From: Oppiella nova
Taxonomy: Eukaryota > Arthropoda > Arachnida > Sarcoptiformes > Oppiidae
Length of the DNA stretch: 53,942 nucleotides
NCBI GenBank assembly: GCA_905397405.1
Contig: CAJPVJ010000044.1
Location: 1 to 53,942 of the forward strand
Direction: 5' to 3'
This document shows positions 8,548-16,785 of the stretch, one piece after another. Below the pieces are notes generated by a model. The model was not told the DNA's origin. It ran no database searches and saw only the letters and a list, made by a program, of their open reading frames with translations. Numbering within the stretch: position 1 is the stretch's first letter; each line of letters starts with the position of its first letter. The position numbers were made by a program, and so were the translations under genes.

Positions 8548-8889
8548 ATGAAAAAACTACTCTTACTCTCGATCTTTGTTAGCGGTGGCGCCTGGGCTGA
8601 TTGCAACAACCCAAAAACATCACCTGAAATTCAGTCATGCTTATCAAGTGAAATTACCTCACTAAAAAAAGAACTAACCATTACTTACAATAAACTCTAT
8701 AAGCAAACTGAAGCAAAAAAAGAGCTAGATAGCGCTCAAAAAGCATGGTTGAGATACAAAGACCTGCAATGTGGAGATTTTACTATCGCTGATGCTGGTT
8801 ATGGTTCTGGCCAGATTGCATATGATCTGGCCTGCCAAGCTGAATTAATTGAGCAACGTACTAACTTTTTGAAAAATCAACTTAACTAA
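8548..8889 (+). CDS. Exported LprI-like (lysozyme inhibitor family, DUF1311) protein
   Basis: 113 aa. Signal peptide MKKLLLLSIFVSGGAWA, then a mature domain with the DUF1311/LprI pattern: CNNPKTSPEIQSCLSSE, LDSAQKAWLRYKDLQC and a closing LACQAELIEQRTNFLK. Four cysteines are in the family positions. LprI-type proteins are periplasmic and some inhibit lysozyme. The stop codon overlaps that of the tape-measure gene (convergent). As prophage cargo it could protect the lysogen against host or phage muramidases; that is inference. Confidence 0.8.
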   Translation: MKKLLLLSIFVSGGAWADCNNPKTSPEIQSCLSSEITSLKKELTITYNKLYKQTEAKKELDSAQKAWLRYKDLQCGDFTIADAGYGSGQIAYDLACQAELIEQRTNFLKNQLN

Positions 8890-11174
8890 CCAACAAGTAC
8901 CCCTTTTGCCCCTCTTGCCATAAATGCCAATGAATTTTCCTGTTGGTGTTTCACAGCATTAGCGGAGTCTATAGGGTTGGATGCACCATTAATCGTCATA
9001 TCAGTTTGATAACTCTGATGAATTACAACACTACTTGCTGTTAAAGCATTGGAGTTATTAATCTGAGATTTATGAGGATTACCTATAGGAGGGGCATATG
9101 ATTGGAATCTATTATTTGGAGATATTCCTATATTAGCTGGCATATCATTGTCCCGAATAGATATATTGAAAGGTTTAGGTTTAAACTTTATCAAATCATT
9201 AGTTGTCCCATGCCCATGTATTGCTGTTCCAGAACCAAAAACCATACCCTCCTTTTTTGACTTCGCATAAAAAGCATCAACCCATGCTTTCCTGTTCTTT
9301 GTGTCTGAAGCATATGGATTTGCATAGTTTAGGTGTTCTCCAACAATGGATAGTCTCCCATTGGATCGTTCCTCTAGATATTTTAAGACCTCTGCTCTTA
9401 CTTTTGGATTCACATCCGTGGTTGGCATATTTTCCACTTTACCGTAAGGATTGAGATTAACCGTCTTACCATCTTTTGTTTTGTACGATTTTGGGCCAGT
9501 AATTTTGCTAAATTGACGACGAGCATTAGCTACATCGCGAACTGAATCCCCCCATTTCCCTGAAGCAACACGATTCAATATTGTATCTACTACACCTTGT
9601 GTTTGCTTAGTGAAAGCATCACCTTTCAAGGACCCAACAACCTCAGTTGAAGTAACTTTAACAAGATCCTCAACGTCTTGTTTTGATAAATGTAAAGTAG
9701 TGCCATTCATTCCGCTTAAAGAACCGCCCAGCGGTTGCGTTACAGCCCCTTGAACAGTACCTAACAGATATTTTGCTGCTCCAGAAGTGGCGTCAAAAAT
9801 TGAACCTGATTGAGACTTATATCCAATCTCACCACGATCACGCTGATCTACACGAGTCTGAGCGCCCTTATTCCCAATTAAAGCAAGCCCTTTGTCTACC
9901 ATGGAGAATGCAAAATCAGTAACTTGTGCTACCTTGTCTTGAGTCGGTGTGACTTTTTTAGGATCTGTTGGATTAACATATTTATCGACTGCTTCATTTA
10001 CTTTGGCAACACCTTCTTGAACTTCGGTCGCTGCTTCTTTCAAGGCACCTGCTGGATCTGTAATAACCTTCTGGATAAATTCGATTGTCTTATCCTTGAT
10101 TTTATCGAGAATATCTAAAAAATCTTTGATCTTGTTGATAATGGTATCAATACCATTGGTCCACTTAGACCAGTCGAATAATGACTTGCCCCCTTCTTTC
10201 CATGTTTTATAATCGTCATAAAGCAAGGCTAGTGCCGCACCTAATGCCAGAATAATACCGATAGGCGAAGCAAGGAAAGCGAGCCGGAATAACTTAAGCA
10301 ATCCTATAAAGGTTTTAAATGCCGGGATAAACTTTAAAAGTAAACCTAATGATTTTGAAAGCGCCCCAAACATTAAAGCTAACATTGCAAAGCGCAGGCC
10401 AACGGCGAGACCTTCTTTGATTTGTGGATTCAATTGAGAGAATGCATGAATACCAGCTTGGATCAATTGATTCAGCAATCGCAAAATCGGAATTAAAGCT
10501 TTACCCGCCTGCATCACAATGACTTGAAAACCAGTTTTAGTCATCATGGTAAGATCACGATATTCAGTCATGAACTCATTGCCCGACTTGGCCAAGTCAT
10601 CATTCATGCCTAGTTCTTTTTGAATCTTCTGGTATTTCTCCATGTTGGCCATGAATTTACCATCACGCATTGCCATTAAAGTGTTTTGATCGATACCAAG
10701 AGAGCTGGCATAAGCATTAGCCTGATATGAAGGCATCTTAGCTAAAACACCGCTTAGATCCTTCATGACTTCAACACGGTCACGCATAGCACCATTAGCA
10801 TCACGGGTATTTACTCCAAGACTTTTGATTTGCCCTTCATACCCTGGAGAATTACGAATCTTTTCAGCCAAAGACTCAAGTGATCCGACCGCACCCTCTG
10901 CACTTCCTCCAAGTTGAGCAATGGCATTCCCATAAGCATTGATATTTGTAACGCTGGCGCCAATACGTTGAGATGAAAAATATAATTTATCCAACTCACT
11001 CGCTGTTTGGCGTACTGCCAATACCGCACCAGTTGCCAAAGCCATTAATGCGCCATTTAATGCCTTAGCTTTCCATTCAATGCCATCCATGGCACTTCTC
11101 ATGTTAGCCAAGCCTGAATTGTCAGTATCAAATCCAAGCGAAACTAAGAAATCACGAATTACACCATCTGCCAT
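8886..11174 (-). CDS. Tail tape-measure protein with SleB-like cell-wall hydrolase domain
   Basis: 762 aa from ATG 11174. The GTG at 11183 contains part of the AGGTGG Shine-Dalgarno, so 11174 is the better start. Residues about 1-220 are helical tape-measure repeats; residues about 250-315 contain hydrophobic segments; about 500-660 (VDTILNRVASGKWG, ARRQFSKI, HLNYANPY, KAWVDAFY) resemble a SleB/Hydrolase_2 cell-wall hydrolase; the C-terminus has the MARGAKG ending. It sets tail length and probably helps open peptidoglycan during ejection. The rather short length predicts a tail of roughly 100 nm by the usual 0.15 nm per residue rule. Confidence 0.88.
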   Translation of the reverse strand: MADGVIRDFLVSLGFDTDNSGLANMRSAMDGIEWKAKALNGALMALATGAVLAVRQTASELDKLYFSSQRIGASVTNINAYGNAIAQLGGSAEGAVGSLESLAEKIRNSPGYEGQIKSLGVNTRDANGAMRDRVEVMKDLSGVLAKMPSYQANAYASSLGIDQNTLMAMRDGKFMANMEKYQKIQKELGMNDDLAKSGNEFMTEYRDLTMMTKTGFQVIVMQAGKALIPILRLLNQLIQAGIHAFSQLNPQIKEGLAVGLRFAMLALMFGALSKSLGLLLKFIPAFKTFIGLLKLFRLAFLASPIGIILALGAALALLYDDYKTWKEGGKSLFDWSKWTNGIDTIINKIKDFLDILDKIKDKTIEFIQKVITDPAGALKEAATEVQEGVAKVNEAVDKYVNPTDPKKVTPTQDKVAQVTDFAFSMVDKGLALIGNKGAQTRVDQRDRGEIGYKSQSGSIFDATSGAAKYLLGTVQGAVTQPLGGSLSGMNGTTLHLSKQDVEDLVKVTSTEVVGSLKGDAFTKQTQGVVDTILNRVASGKWGDSVRDVANARRQFSKITGPKSYKTKDGKTVNLNPYGKVENMPTTDVNPKVRAEVLKYLEERSNGRLSIVGEHLNYANPYASDTKNRKAWVDAFYAKSKKEGMVFGSGTAIHGHGTTNDLIKFKPKPFNISIRDNDMPANIGISPNNRFQSYAPPIGNPHKSQINNSNALTASSVVIHQSYQTDMTINGASNPIDSANAVKHQQENSLAFMARGAKGVLVG

Positions 11175-11183
11175 GGGAACCAC

Positions 11184-11875
11184 CTATTTATTTTTTCTTT
11201 TGTGCTCTTCGTTTAGCAAATATTCATTATCTGCCACAACATCAAGCGCATCGTTCATGAAAGCTATATCTGCTAGATCTAGCTTTCCATTTTTTAAAGA
11301 TTCGAATTTGCACATGCCTTTGATCACTGGCCGCATGAGCCAATCAGACTCATCCGGCAAGGATTTAAAACTTATGGTTGCTTCATGCTCGATGCCTTCA
11401 TAAGCAACCCTTGAATAAAATTTCCCAAGTTGATCCGAATAGTGGCAATGACTAATGGCAATAACTGAGTCATATCAATGTCATCAAACATGATTGTATT
11501 GTTACGACAAACTACCGAACCGCCACGCTTAACCACACCAAGACATTTAAAAATGATGTAATTAACATCTTCTTCAGGCATTTGAGCGAATACATCCATT
11601 AAAGGAGAAAAAGCTTCCGCAAGTGGTTCAAGATCACTTAGATCAGCCTCTATATCATTTTGTTCAGCTGCTTCTTCATGATTGTCTGTTTCTTCATGGT
11701 CCTTAAGAGCTTTTTGTGCTTCGATAGCAGCAATAGTTTTAGATAAATCTCCCTTTGCTACTTCCGCAATGATTGGCATCAACTTTGGCACGATAGGTGC
11801 AATCTTTCGGGATACATGAAACTGATCGACCGCATTTAAGCGGCCGATCGTGTATTCAATTCCATTAATTTCCAT
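11184..11875 (-). CDS. Tail assembly chaperone GT fusion (-1 frameshift product)
   Basis: The upstream chaperone frame and a 78-codon -1 frame overlap at a slippery heptamer GGGAAAT (11426-11420). A -1 slip joins 152 residues of the first protein to an extension beginning FYSRVAYEGIEHE and ending EEHKRKNK at the TAG at 11184-11186, giving about 230 aa. The extension frame has no usable start of its own at its beginning. This is the same arrangement as lambda G/GT and lies directly before the tape-measure gene, whose chaperone this would be. The frameshift is predicted, not shown. Confidence 0.82.
11372..11875 (-). CDS. Tail assembly chaperone G-like protein
   Basis: 167 aa. N-terminal MEINGIEYTIGRLNAVDQFHVSRK is typical of tail assembly chaperones that bind tape measure, then a helical core with an acidic linker (EETDNHEEAAEQNDIEADLSDLE) and IRINLGNFIQGLLMKAS at the end. 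It lies between tail tube and tape measure, as expected for lambda gpG analogues. Most ribosomes would make this 167-aa form; a minority would shift near codon 152 to make GT. Confidence 0.8.
   Translation of the reverse strand: MEINGIEYTIGRLNAVDQFHVSRKIAPIVPKLMPIIAEVAKGDLSKTIAAIEAQKALKDHEETDNHEEAAEQNDIEADLSDLEPLAEAFSPLMDVFAQMPEEDVNYIIFKCLGVVKRGGSVVCRNNTIMFDDIDMTQLLPLVIATIRINLGNFIQGLLMKASSMKQP
11420..11426 (-). promoter_or_regulatory. Programmed -1 frameshift slippery heptamer
   Basis: In the zero frame the minus strand reads TTG GGA AAT TTT, giving the canonical X XXY YYZ heptamer G GGA AAT. A second possible heptamer A AAT TTT overlaps it. Both would shift ribosomes into the 78-codon -1 frame. 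Confidence 0.8.
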
Positions 11876-11885
11876 AACCTAAACC

Positions 11886-12329
11886 TTATTGGTATGTACC
11901 TAGTTTCATATCGACTTTAATTGAGTCAAATACCCATTCCACGATCCCACCATCTTTGGCATTGGTGTAATCAGGAACTTTTTTGAATGCACACTTAGTC
12001 GCTGTATGGTTATCACCTGAACCATCATGATTTAGAGTGATTGTATTTTTACCCCATTTCACAGAGTCATTTTTTTGCAAATTATATAAATTCATTAACT
12101 TAGCATTAGTTGGGGAGGTCTTAAGAAAACGAATAGTGATTTGACCAGAATTATCAGCATGCAATGAGTGCATCCCTTCACCATCTGCACCAATCGTCAT
12201 AGTGTTTTTATCGCCCGCCATGGCAAAGGTAATACCCTCATCCGAAATAGCAGCACCATAACCTAGATCAATCACCGCGTCTGCACTGGTTAAAGTGCAA
12301 TGGGTATCCATAAAAGAATATGTACTCAC
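11886..12329 (-). CDS. Tail tube protein, DUF3277 family
   Basis: 147 aa. MSTYSFMDTHCTLTSADAVIDLGYGAAISDEGITF and the later IEWVFDSIKVDMKLGTYQ-type ending (here VEWVFDSIKVDMKLG) are characteristic of DUF3277, the inner tail tube of contractile phages with DUF3383 sheaths. It is a small beta-sandwich protein that would stack as hexamers. It is located between the sheath gene and the tail chaperone, the classical order. Confidence 0.85.
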   Translation of the reverse strand: MSTYSFMDTHCTLTSADAVIDLGYGAAISDEGITFAMAGDKNTMTIGADGEGMHSLHADNSGQITIRFLKTSPTNAKLMNLYNLQKNDSVKWGKNTITLNHDGSGDNHTATKCAFKKVPDYTNAKDGGIVEWVFDSIKVDMKLGTYQ

Positions 12330-12339
12330 GAATTACTCC

Positions 12340-13461
12340 TTAGCGGTTTACGGCGACTAAAACATCAGCAAAATGCGTTGCACCTGCTAATTTGGCCGCG
12401 ATTTGAAATACTGGGGCTTTACGTGCTTCACGATCTGCCTGGGGCTGATCATCAAGACTATTAGCAAAGACATAGTAGGCTTTTGTCAGGTAATCACCAG
12501 TTTCTAGTACACCAAAACTATCACCATTCCAGCGACCGGGACCAAGTAGTGCATTAGTAACACCTTGTTCACATGCCGCCTCTAGCACAGCACACTGACG
12601 GTTTACACCACTTCCCAACTGCGAAATCTTAGTGGTGTTGGTGTAGTAGAGATTCCATAAGGCTGTCTCTAAATGGTTTTGGAACCAGTCTAGACCGTGG
12701 ATTTCATCAAAGAATGTGCCATCTGTCATGACACCTTCTTGCAAAATAGCTGTGTCATTGTTATAGCCTGCAAACACGTTACAGTTAATCGCTGCTAGTG
12801 CCTTAGCTTCAGGTGTCTTAAGATCTTCCGCAGCAATGCCTGGAAGCTGTTTAAACTTCAATGTGATTGTGGTATTGGTGCCCATAAAATTCACAGTGAA
12901 AGCACGGCCAAACACCGAAGCAGCTGCATAGGGGTTATCACTGGAAAAGATTGAGATGGTTCGGCGGAATTTTTTCTGCTTAAGCTTGTATGGAACGTTT
13001 GTAGTATCTGTAGCGCTTAAGCAATTTTCATCCTGAGATGTATAGCCGAATAAACGTGAAGGATCTGCGGCCTCAATCAAAGTAGCTACGTCTAAAACCT
13101 GTTGCTCGGTAAGATCTGAAGCAATTACCAAACCATACCATTTCAACGATCCAAGACAAGCTTGAACAGCTGCCTGAATAGTTTCAAGCCCTGTACCTTC
13201 TTTGTGCCAATAGCCGATATATAGTGTACGTGGCTTTGGAGACTGTCCAAAATATGCCAAGGCAGCTTTATATTCTGGATCGTCAACACCATAATCATCA
13301 CCAACTTCGGTGATATTGGAATAAACGCGCATACGTTCAATCGTATCGATCACGCCACTGGTTGTACCGAGAATCAGCAAAGAGCCAAACGAGCGCGGAC
13401 CAGCCGCCAATGCAGCAAGACTAATGCTGACATTAACGACATTAGAAACGGGCAATGTCAT
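12340..13461 (-). CDS. Tail sheath protein, DUF3383 family
   Basis: 373 aa. MTLPVSNVVNVSISL at the start, the LLILGTT strand, then YNDTAILQEGVMTDGTFFDEIHGLDW (shorter runs) and an ETALWNLYY segment match DUF3383 sheaths. It polymerises around the tube and contracts at infection, which makes this phage a myovirus. The gene precedes the tube gene with a 10-nt gap and is followed upstream by the tail/neck terminator. Confidence 0.88.
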   Translation of the reverse strand: MTLPVSNVVNVSISLAALAAGPRSFGSLLILGTTSGVIDTIERMRVYSNITEVGDDYGVDDPEYKAALAYFGQSPKPRTLYIGYWHKEGTGLETIQAAVQACLGSLKWYGLVIASDLTEQQVLDVATLIEAADPSRLFGYTSQDENCLSATDTTNVPYKLKQKKFRRTISIFSSDNPYAAASVFGRAFTVNFMGTNTTITLKFKQLPGIAAEDLKTPEAKALAAINCNVFAGYNNDTAILQEGVMTDGTFFDEIHGLDWFQNHLETALWNLYYTNTTKISQLGSGVNRQCAVLEAACEQGVTNALLGPGRWNGDSFGVLETGDYLTKAYYVFANSLDDQPQADREARKAPVFQIAAKLAGATHFADVLVAVNR

Positions 13462-13470
13462 GGATAACTC

Positions 13471-14004
13471 CTAATTTAATTTTATTTTTCCAGAATCTAC
13501 AAATGACTTAACAGCAAACGTGCGTGATGTTTTCCGCTTGAATACTGCGGTTAGGTCATATCGATGTACAAACTGATTATTAAGAAAGTCAGGTGCGGTG
13601 ATGAGCTCACCCACACTGATAAATTTGATTTGTTGCGCTTTGAGTTGCGCGATGTTTTGCGGAATGCCTAGACCATCTTTTAGGACGTTTGCGATCGACT
13701 GGCCATGATCACCATAGAAGGATAAAAACAGTGTCAATTCTTCATGTCGAATTGAATCCATTGTCTCGTCTTTTTGGTCGAAGTATGGCCCATCATCTGG
13801 AATTATTGACTTTACAGCGAATGCACACCAATTCTCACCAATCGCGGGAAATGATGGCGGATCTTTCTGGAAACGTGGCCGAACCATTACACCAGGTAAA
13901 GCAGTTACCCCAACAATGAAAGCTTGAAAGATGTCCTCAAGTTCTTGGTCATAAGCAGATCCGCCGCTAGGGGTGATATATCCCCCTGTCGCAGAATCAC
14001 CCAT
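13471..14004 (-). CDS. Neck/tail terminator protein
   Basis: 177 aa. A Gly/Ser N-terminal extension precedes ELEDIFQAFIVGVTALPGVMVRPRFQKDPPSFP, a pattern I associate with LIC_12616-type neck terminators that cap the tail tube. A strand-rich core (CAFAVKSI; ELTLFLSFYGDHGQ) and the position immediately before the sheath gene support it. Ends with VDSGKIKLN. The role is inferred mainly from gene order. Confidence 0.6.
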   Translation of the reverse strand: MGDSATGGYITPSGGSAYDQELEDIFQAFIVGVTALPGVMVRPRFQKDPPSFPAIGENWCAFAVKSIIPDDGPYFDQKDETMDSIRHEELTLFLSFYGDHGQSIANVLKDGLGIPQNIAQLKAQQIKFISVGELITAPDFLNNQFVHRYDLTAVFKRKTSRTFAVKSFVDSGKIKLN

Positions 14005-14007
14005 GAT

Positions 14008-14376
14008 TTACCCCAGTGGCTTAAGCTCACAAATTGCTTTAACGAAACCTTGTCCATAATGCAAATTATCCATGAGTTGAGAAACGATGTAGGTTTTACC
14101 CTTCCACACAATTTCATCAGCTTTGGTTTCAGTATTACCTGAGATCAAAGCAAACTTGGTATGAATATTAATTGCACCCTTGATCAAAGTACCATCAGGC
14201 TGGCGGTCCATATTTAGACCGCTATTGGTAGTCACCACACCTGCAAAGGTTGTAGTAGTTATGGTTTCTTGCGATCGGCCGTTATTTCCAACAATTACTG
14301 TAGTGCGATTGCAGACAATACCGGTATCCATAAAATCAGGATCCAGAAGTACATCCGAGACATCAAGACGAGCCAC
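14008..14376 (-). CDS. Putative head completion/connector protein
   Basis: 122 aa, mostly beta. Starts MARLDVSDVLLDPDFMDTG and has an internal Thr-rich stretch (ETITTTTFAGVVTTNSG), then KGKTYIVSQLMDNLHYGQGFV. It lies between the HK97 gp10-like gene (overlap 14 nt) and the neck terminator gene (3-nt gap), the place of head-tail joining proteins. No enzyme motif is seen. The specific function is not proven; minor virion structural protein is the safe reading. Confidence 0.6.
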   Translation of the reverse strand: MARLDVSDVLLDPDFMDTGIVCNRTTVIVGNNGRSQETITTTTFAGVVTTNSGLNMDRQPDGTLIKGAINIHTKFALISGNTETKADEIVWKGKTYIVSQLMDNLHYGQGFVKAICELKPLG

Positions 14377-14866
14377 GTTTTACCTCCTTCTCTCCACGCA
14401 TCACAACATAAGTATGTGAATTACGGTATTGAGCTGTATCTACTAATGGCTTTTCAGACTTTCGCCTTCGAGCTTTACGGCCTTTGATTGTCAACGGCGC
14501 TAATGGGGCAAAATCACCCGCATTAATAAATCGTTTAACATTCATGGTGGCTTTCATTCCCGCAGATTCAAGATAGAAATACATGCGCTTGGTGTTGCCA
14601 GTTAATGCAGCATCAACAGCCCAAGTGAGCTTTTCAGCGATAACATCCTGAACCTCTTCAATACCAGGTATTAAATGCGGTCGTGGGGGAAGGTTCATTG
14701 CTGGAGAACCAGTTTCGAGTAGATAACCAATAGCGGCATTGGTCATACCGTCTCCATCTGTTCTGGCCTCACCATGTGGTACACCCACCAAAACATCAGT
14801 TTTCGATAACTCAGAAACAGCATTGAGAATATCGAGCAATCCGTTTCCTGTTGAAGTTACACTCAT
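14363..14866 (-). CDS. HK97 gp10-like / Mu G-like tail completion protein
   Basis: 167 aa. The C-terminal half has FAPLAPLTIKGRKARRRKSEKPLVDTAQYRNSH, the motif of virion morphogenesis proteins (APLTP..T...K...KPLVDTG.LRNS). The N-terminal half contains NAAIGYLLETGSPAMNLPPRPHLIPGI, also typical. Such proteins join neck and tail. The start overlaps the DUF4054 gene by 4 nt. Confidence 0.7.
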   Translation of the reverse strand: MSVTSTGNGLLDILNAVSELSKTDVLVGVPHGEARTDGDGMTNAAIGYLLETGSPAMNLPPRPHLIPGIEEVQDVIAEKLTWAVDAALTGNTKRMYFYLESAGMKATMNVKRFINAGDFAPLAPLTIKGRKARRRKSEKPLVDTAQYRNSHTYVVMRGEKEVKRGSS

Positions 14867-15267
14867 AGTTGAATACCACCTGCACCAGCCATCATCATGA
14901 GCTCATAGAACTGAATACCAAAGGTCGTCATATTCCAATGCCCTGCATCTGTGATTAATACACCAGATACATCCATTGATTTAGATACACTATCTACTGA
15001 TTTGGACGTTTCATTGCCTATGACTTTTCCTGCATCACCGCCAATACTTGAAGCATCCATCCCACGCTTGTAAAGCGTGAGATAGTGAGCGATAAAAAGA
15101 GTCAGACCATAATCAATCAAACCATCAGGATCATTAGGATCACCCCAACGTGAAACAAGCAATAGCTTTTTTCCAAGGTTCAAGTAGAAATTGAACTGAA
15201 AGGATGGATATTCATTCACATCGGCAAACATCGGCATAGATTCACGAAAGGATGATTCAGTAATCAT
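14863..15267 (-). CDS. Head-tail connector, DUF4054 family
   Basis: 134 aa. FRESMPMFADVNEYPSFQFNFYLNLG, then YGLTLFIAHYLTLY and a SKSVDSVSKSMDV stretch are the DUF4054 signature; the family is a gp6/gp15-like connector fitted to the portal. It overlaps the gp10-like gene by 4 nt and lies 3 nt from the next gene upstream. Confidence 0.8.
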   Translation of the reverse strand: MITESSFRESMPMFADVNEYPSFQFNFYLNLGKKLLLVSRWGDPNDPDGLIDYGLTLFIAHYLTLYKRGMDASSIGGDAGKVIGNETSKSVDSVSKSMDVSGVLITDAGHWNMTTFGIQFYELMMMAGAGGIQL

Positions 15268-15269
15268 GA

Positions 15270-15683
15270 TTATTTACCTTTTGTTTTAGTCTCAGCGTCT
15301 GCAGGTGAATCGGCAGGTTTTGCCGCTTCGGATTGGGTTTGTTGTGCCTTAGCTAACTGGATTTTTAAATCAGCAATTTCTTTGTCACGATTTTTTAAGT
15401 CGTCGGTAAGTTGATTGATTTGGTCTGTTGCCGCTTCGGATTGGGTTGTTAATGATTCAATTGCAGCATTTGCAGCATCAAGTGCAACCTGAAGTTCCCC
15501 TGATAGTGCATCACTCGAAGTGATTGCCTGCGAATGTGCCTTAACAAACCAATGTTCCGCAATATCTTGCTCAACTTCTTGCAAACCGGGTTGCAGTACA
15601 ATAGTTTTTGCTTCCCCTTGGTCATCACGACCAAGGTTTACAGTAAGCTGCTTTGACAAAAGGATTTGAACTAACTTTGACAT
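15270..15683 (-). CDS. Coiled-coil virion-associated protein of unknown function
   Basis: 137 aa. A short N-terminal beta part (LVQILLSKQLTVNLGRDDQGEAKTIVLQ) is followed by a long heptad region at residues 55-120 (AANAAIESLT...QINQLTDDLKNRDKEIADLKIQLAKAQQ) and a Lys/Ala-rich tail. It may be a minor head or scaffold-like protein; not identified. It lies between the capsid and DUF4054 connector genes. Confidence 0.6.
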   Translation of the reverse strand: MSKLVQILLSKQLTVNLGRDDQGEAKTIVLQPGLQEVEQDIAEHWFVKAHSQAITSSDALSGELQVALDAANAAIESLTTQSEAATDQINQLTDDLKNRDKEIADLKIQLAKAQQTQSEAAKPADSPADAETKTKGK

Positions 15684-15692
15684 AACGACTCC

Positions 15693-16721
15693 TTAAAGCC
15701 CATCAGCATAGTAAGCGGTTTCAGGATAAACCCACTCGATCGCACCCAAACGACCAAAATAAGTGGTCAATTGACGTAAATCACGATATTCAATCGGTGT
15801 ACGTTGTAACGGTACTAGAGGGAATCGAACACGGTTTTCAGATTGTGTGTAGGTCGCCATGCGATCAGTACCACCCACTCCTCGCCCAACACACCACTTG
15901 GATGGCTGAATATCCAACTCGCGACCATTAACAGTATTAGACAAACTATTGAGCTTTAAGAATGTGAGAATTGAAATGTTGCCTGCTTCACTTACAATCC
16001 GATTAACTAAATAACTAAATTGAGTCGGTGGAATCAGTAATTTATCTGGGCAAACGGCAAAACCTGAAGCAATCCAAGCATTGTTAAGAATTAAATTCAC
16101 ATCGTCTAAGATTTCTTGTGGAGTAGCGGTCTTCCAGTTTTTATTAACATTGGTAGCACCAACTTTTGAAGAGTTGAGCAATCCCTCAACACCTAAAATT
16201 TCATCACCGATATAGACTTGCTCGTCAATATCCATTTGATGCTTAAGCTGTAATCCTGATAATTTTTGAGAATCTACAGGACGACCGACTGCTCGTGCTG
16301 ACTCAAGCTCTGGGATGGTCCAACCAACTTGCATTGCCCATAAAGTCAATGGTTGCGCGGTCTTACCAATATCTAGTGCGATACCAGCAATCGCATCTGT
16401 ATTCTTACCTACCCATGATTTACCGTTCGGTGAAGCACCACCTGCAGCTGCAAAAGTAGAGTTGGTAAATGATGAGGTTTCATCAGCAATTGATACATCA
16501 GAGCGCAAGTCAACATCACGCCCCCATGTTACGCTCACCAATGGATCGTGCATGGTTTGGTCTAGACGCTCTAATTCACCCAGTAAGAAAGCACCAGTAC
16601 TATCCACTGTTTGAGCATCAAAGGTGCGCATTCCCATACCATTGTCACGTGTACGTGCACGAATAGGATTGCCCATTGCTACTGCCTGCGCCATGGTAGT
16701 GGCTAAGAGTAATTTACTCAT
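15693..16721 (-). CDS. Major capsid protein, DUF2184 family
   Basis: 342 aa from ATG 16721, which has a GGAG nine nt upstream; the ATG at 16742 would add seven residues but lacks a Shine-Dalgarno. Recognisable DUF2184 regions include the FDAQTVDSTGAFLLGELERLD segment, then VSVTWGRDVDLRSDV, WTIPELESARA and IPPTQFSYLVNR, and the end WVYPETAYYADGL. It is an HK97-fold capsid, encoded downstream of its protease and cement genes in the usual order. Confidence 0.88.
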   Translation of the reverse strand: MSKLLLATTMAQAVAMGNPIRARTRDNGMGMRTFDAQTVDSTGAFLLGELERLDQTMHDPLVSVTWGRDVDLRSDVSIADETSSFTNSTFAAAGGASPNGKSWVGKNTDAIAGIALDIGKTAQPLTLWAMQVGWTIPELESARAVGRPVDSQKLSGLQLKHQMDIDEQVYIGDEILGVEGLLNSSKVGATNVNKNWKTATPQEILDDVNLILNNAWIASGFAVCPDKLLIPPTQFSYLVNRIVSEAGNISILTFLKLNSLSNTVNGRELDIQPSKWCVGRGVGGTDRMATYTQSENRVRFPLVPLQRTPIEYRDLRQLTTYFGRLGAIEWVYPETAYYADGL

Positions 16722-16746
16722 ATTTTTATTTTCTCCAGACATAAAA

Positions 16747-16766
16747 ATAGACGCTTATAGCGTCCT
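16747..16766 (-). terminator. Hairpin upstream of the capsid gene
   Basis: Minus-strand GACGC-TATAA-GCGTC followed by UAUUUUUA. It lies between the cement and capsid genes, just upstream of the capsid ribosome binding site, and resembles a weak intrinsic terminator or an mRNA-stabilising hairpin. Confidence 0.5.
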
Positions 16767-16785
16767 GTTTTACATCAACTAAGCT

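Noticed and set aside
8367-8609. 80-aa minus-strand ORF across the cargo genes
   Set aside because: It is a shadow in a different frame from the tape-measure remnant and includes antisense of a signal-peptide gene.
11080-11403. 107-aa plus-strand ORF overlapping the tape-measure start
   Set aside because: It is antisense to both the tape-measure N-terminus and the -1 frame of GT, with no ribosome site or family pattern.
16315-16666. Plus-strand ORFs of 99 and 65 aa over the capsid gene
   Set aside because: Antisense shadows of the capsid coding sequence.
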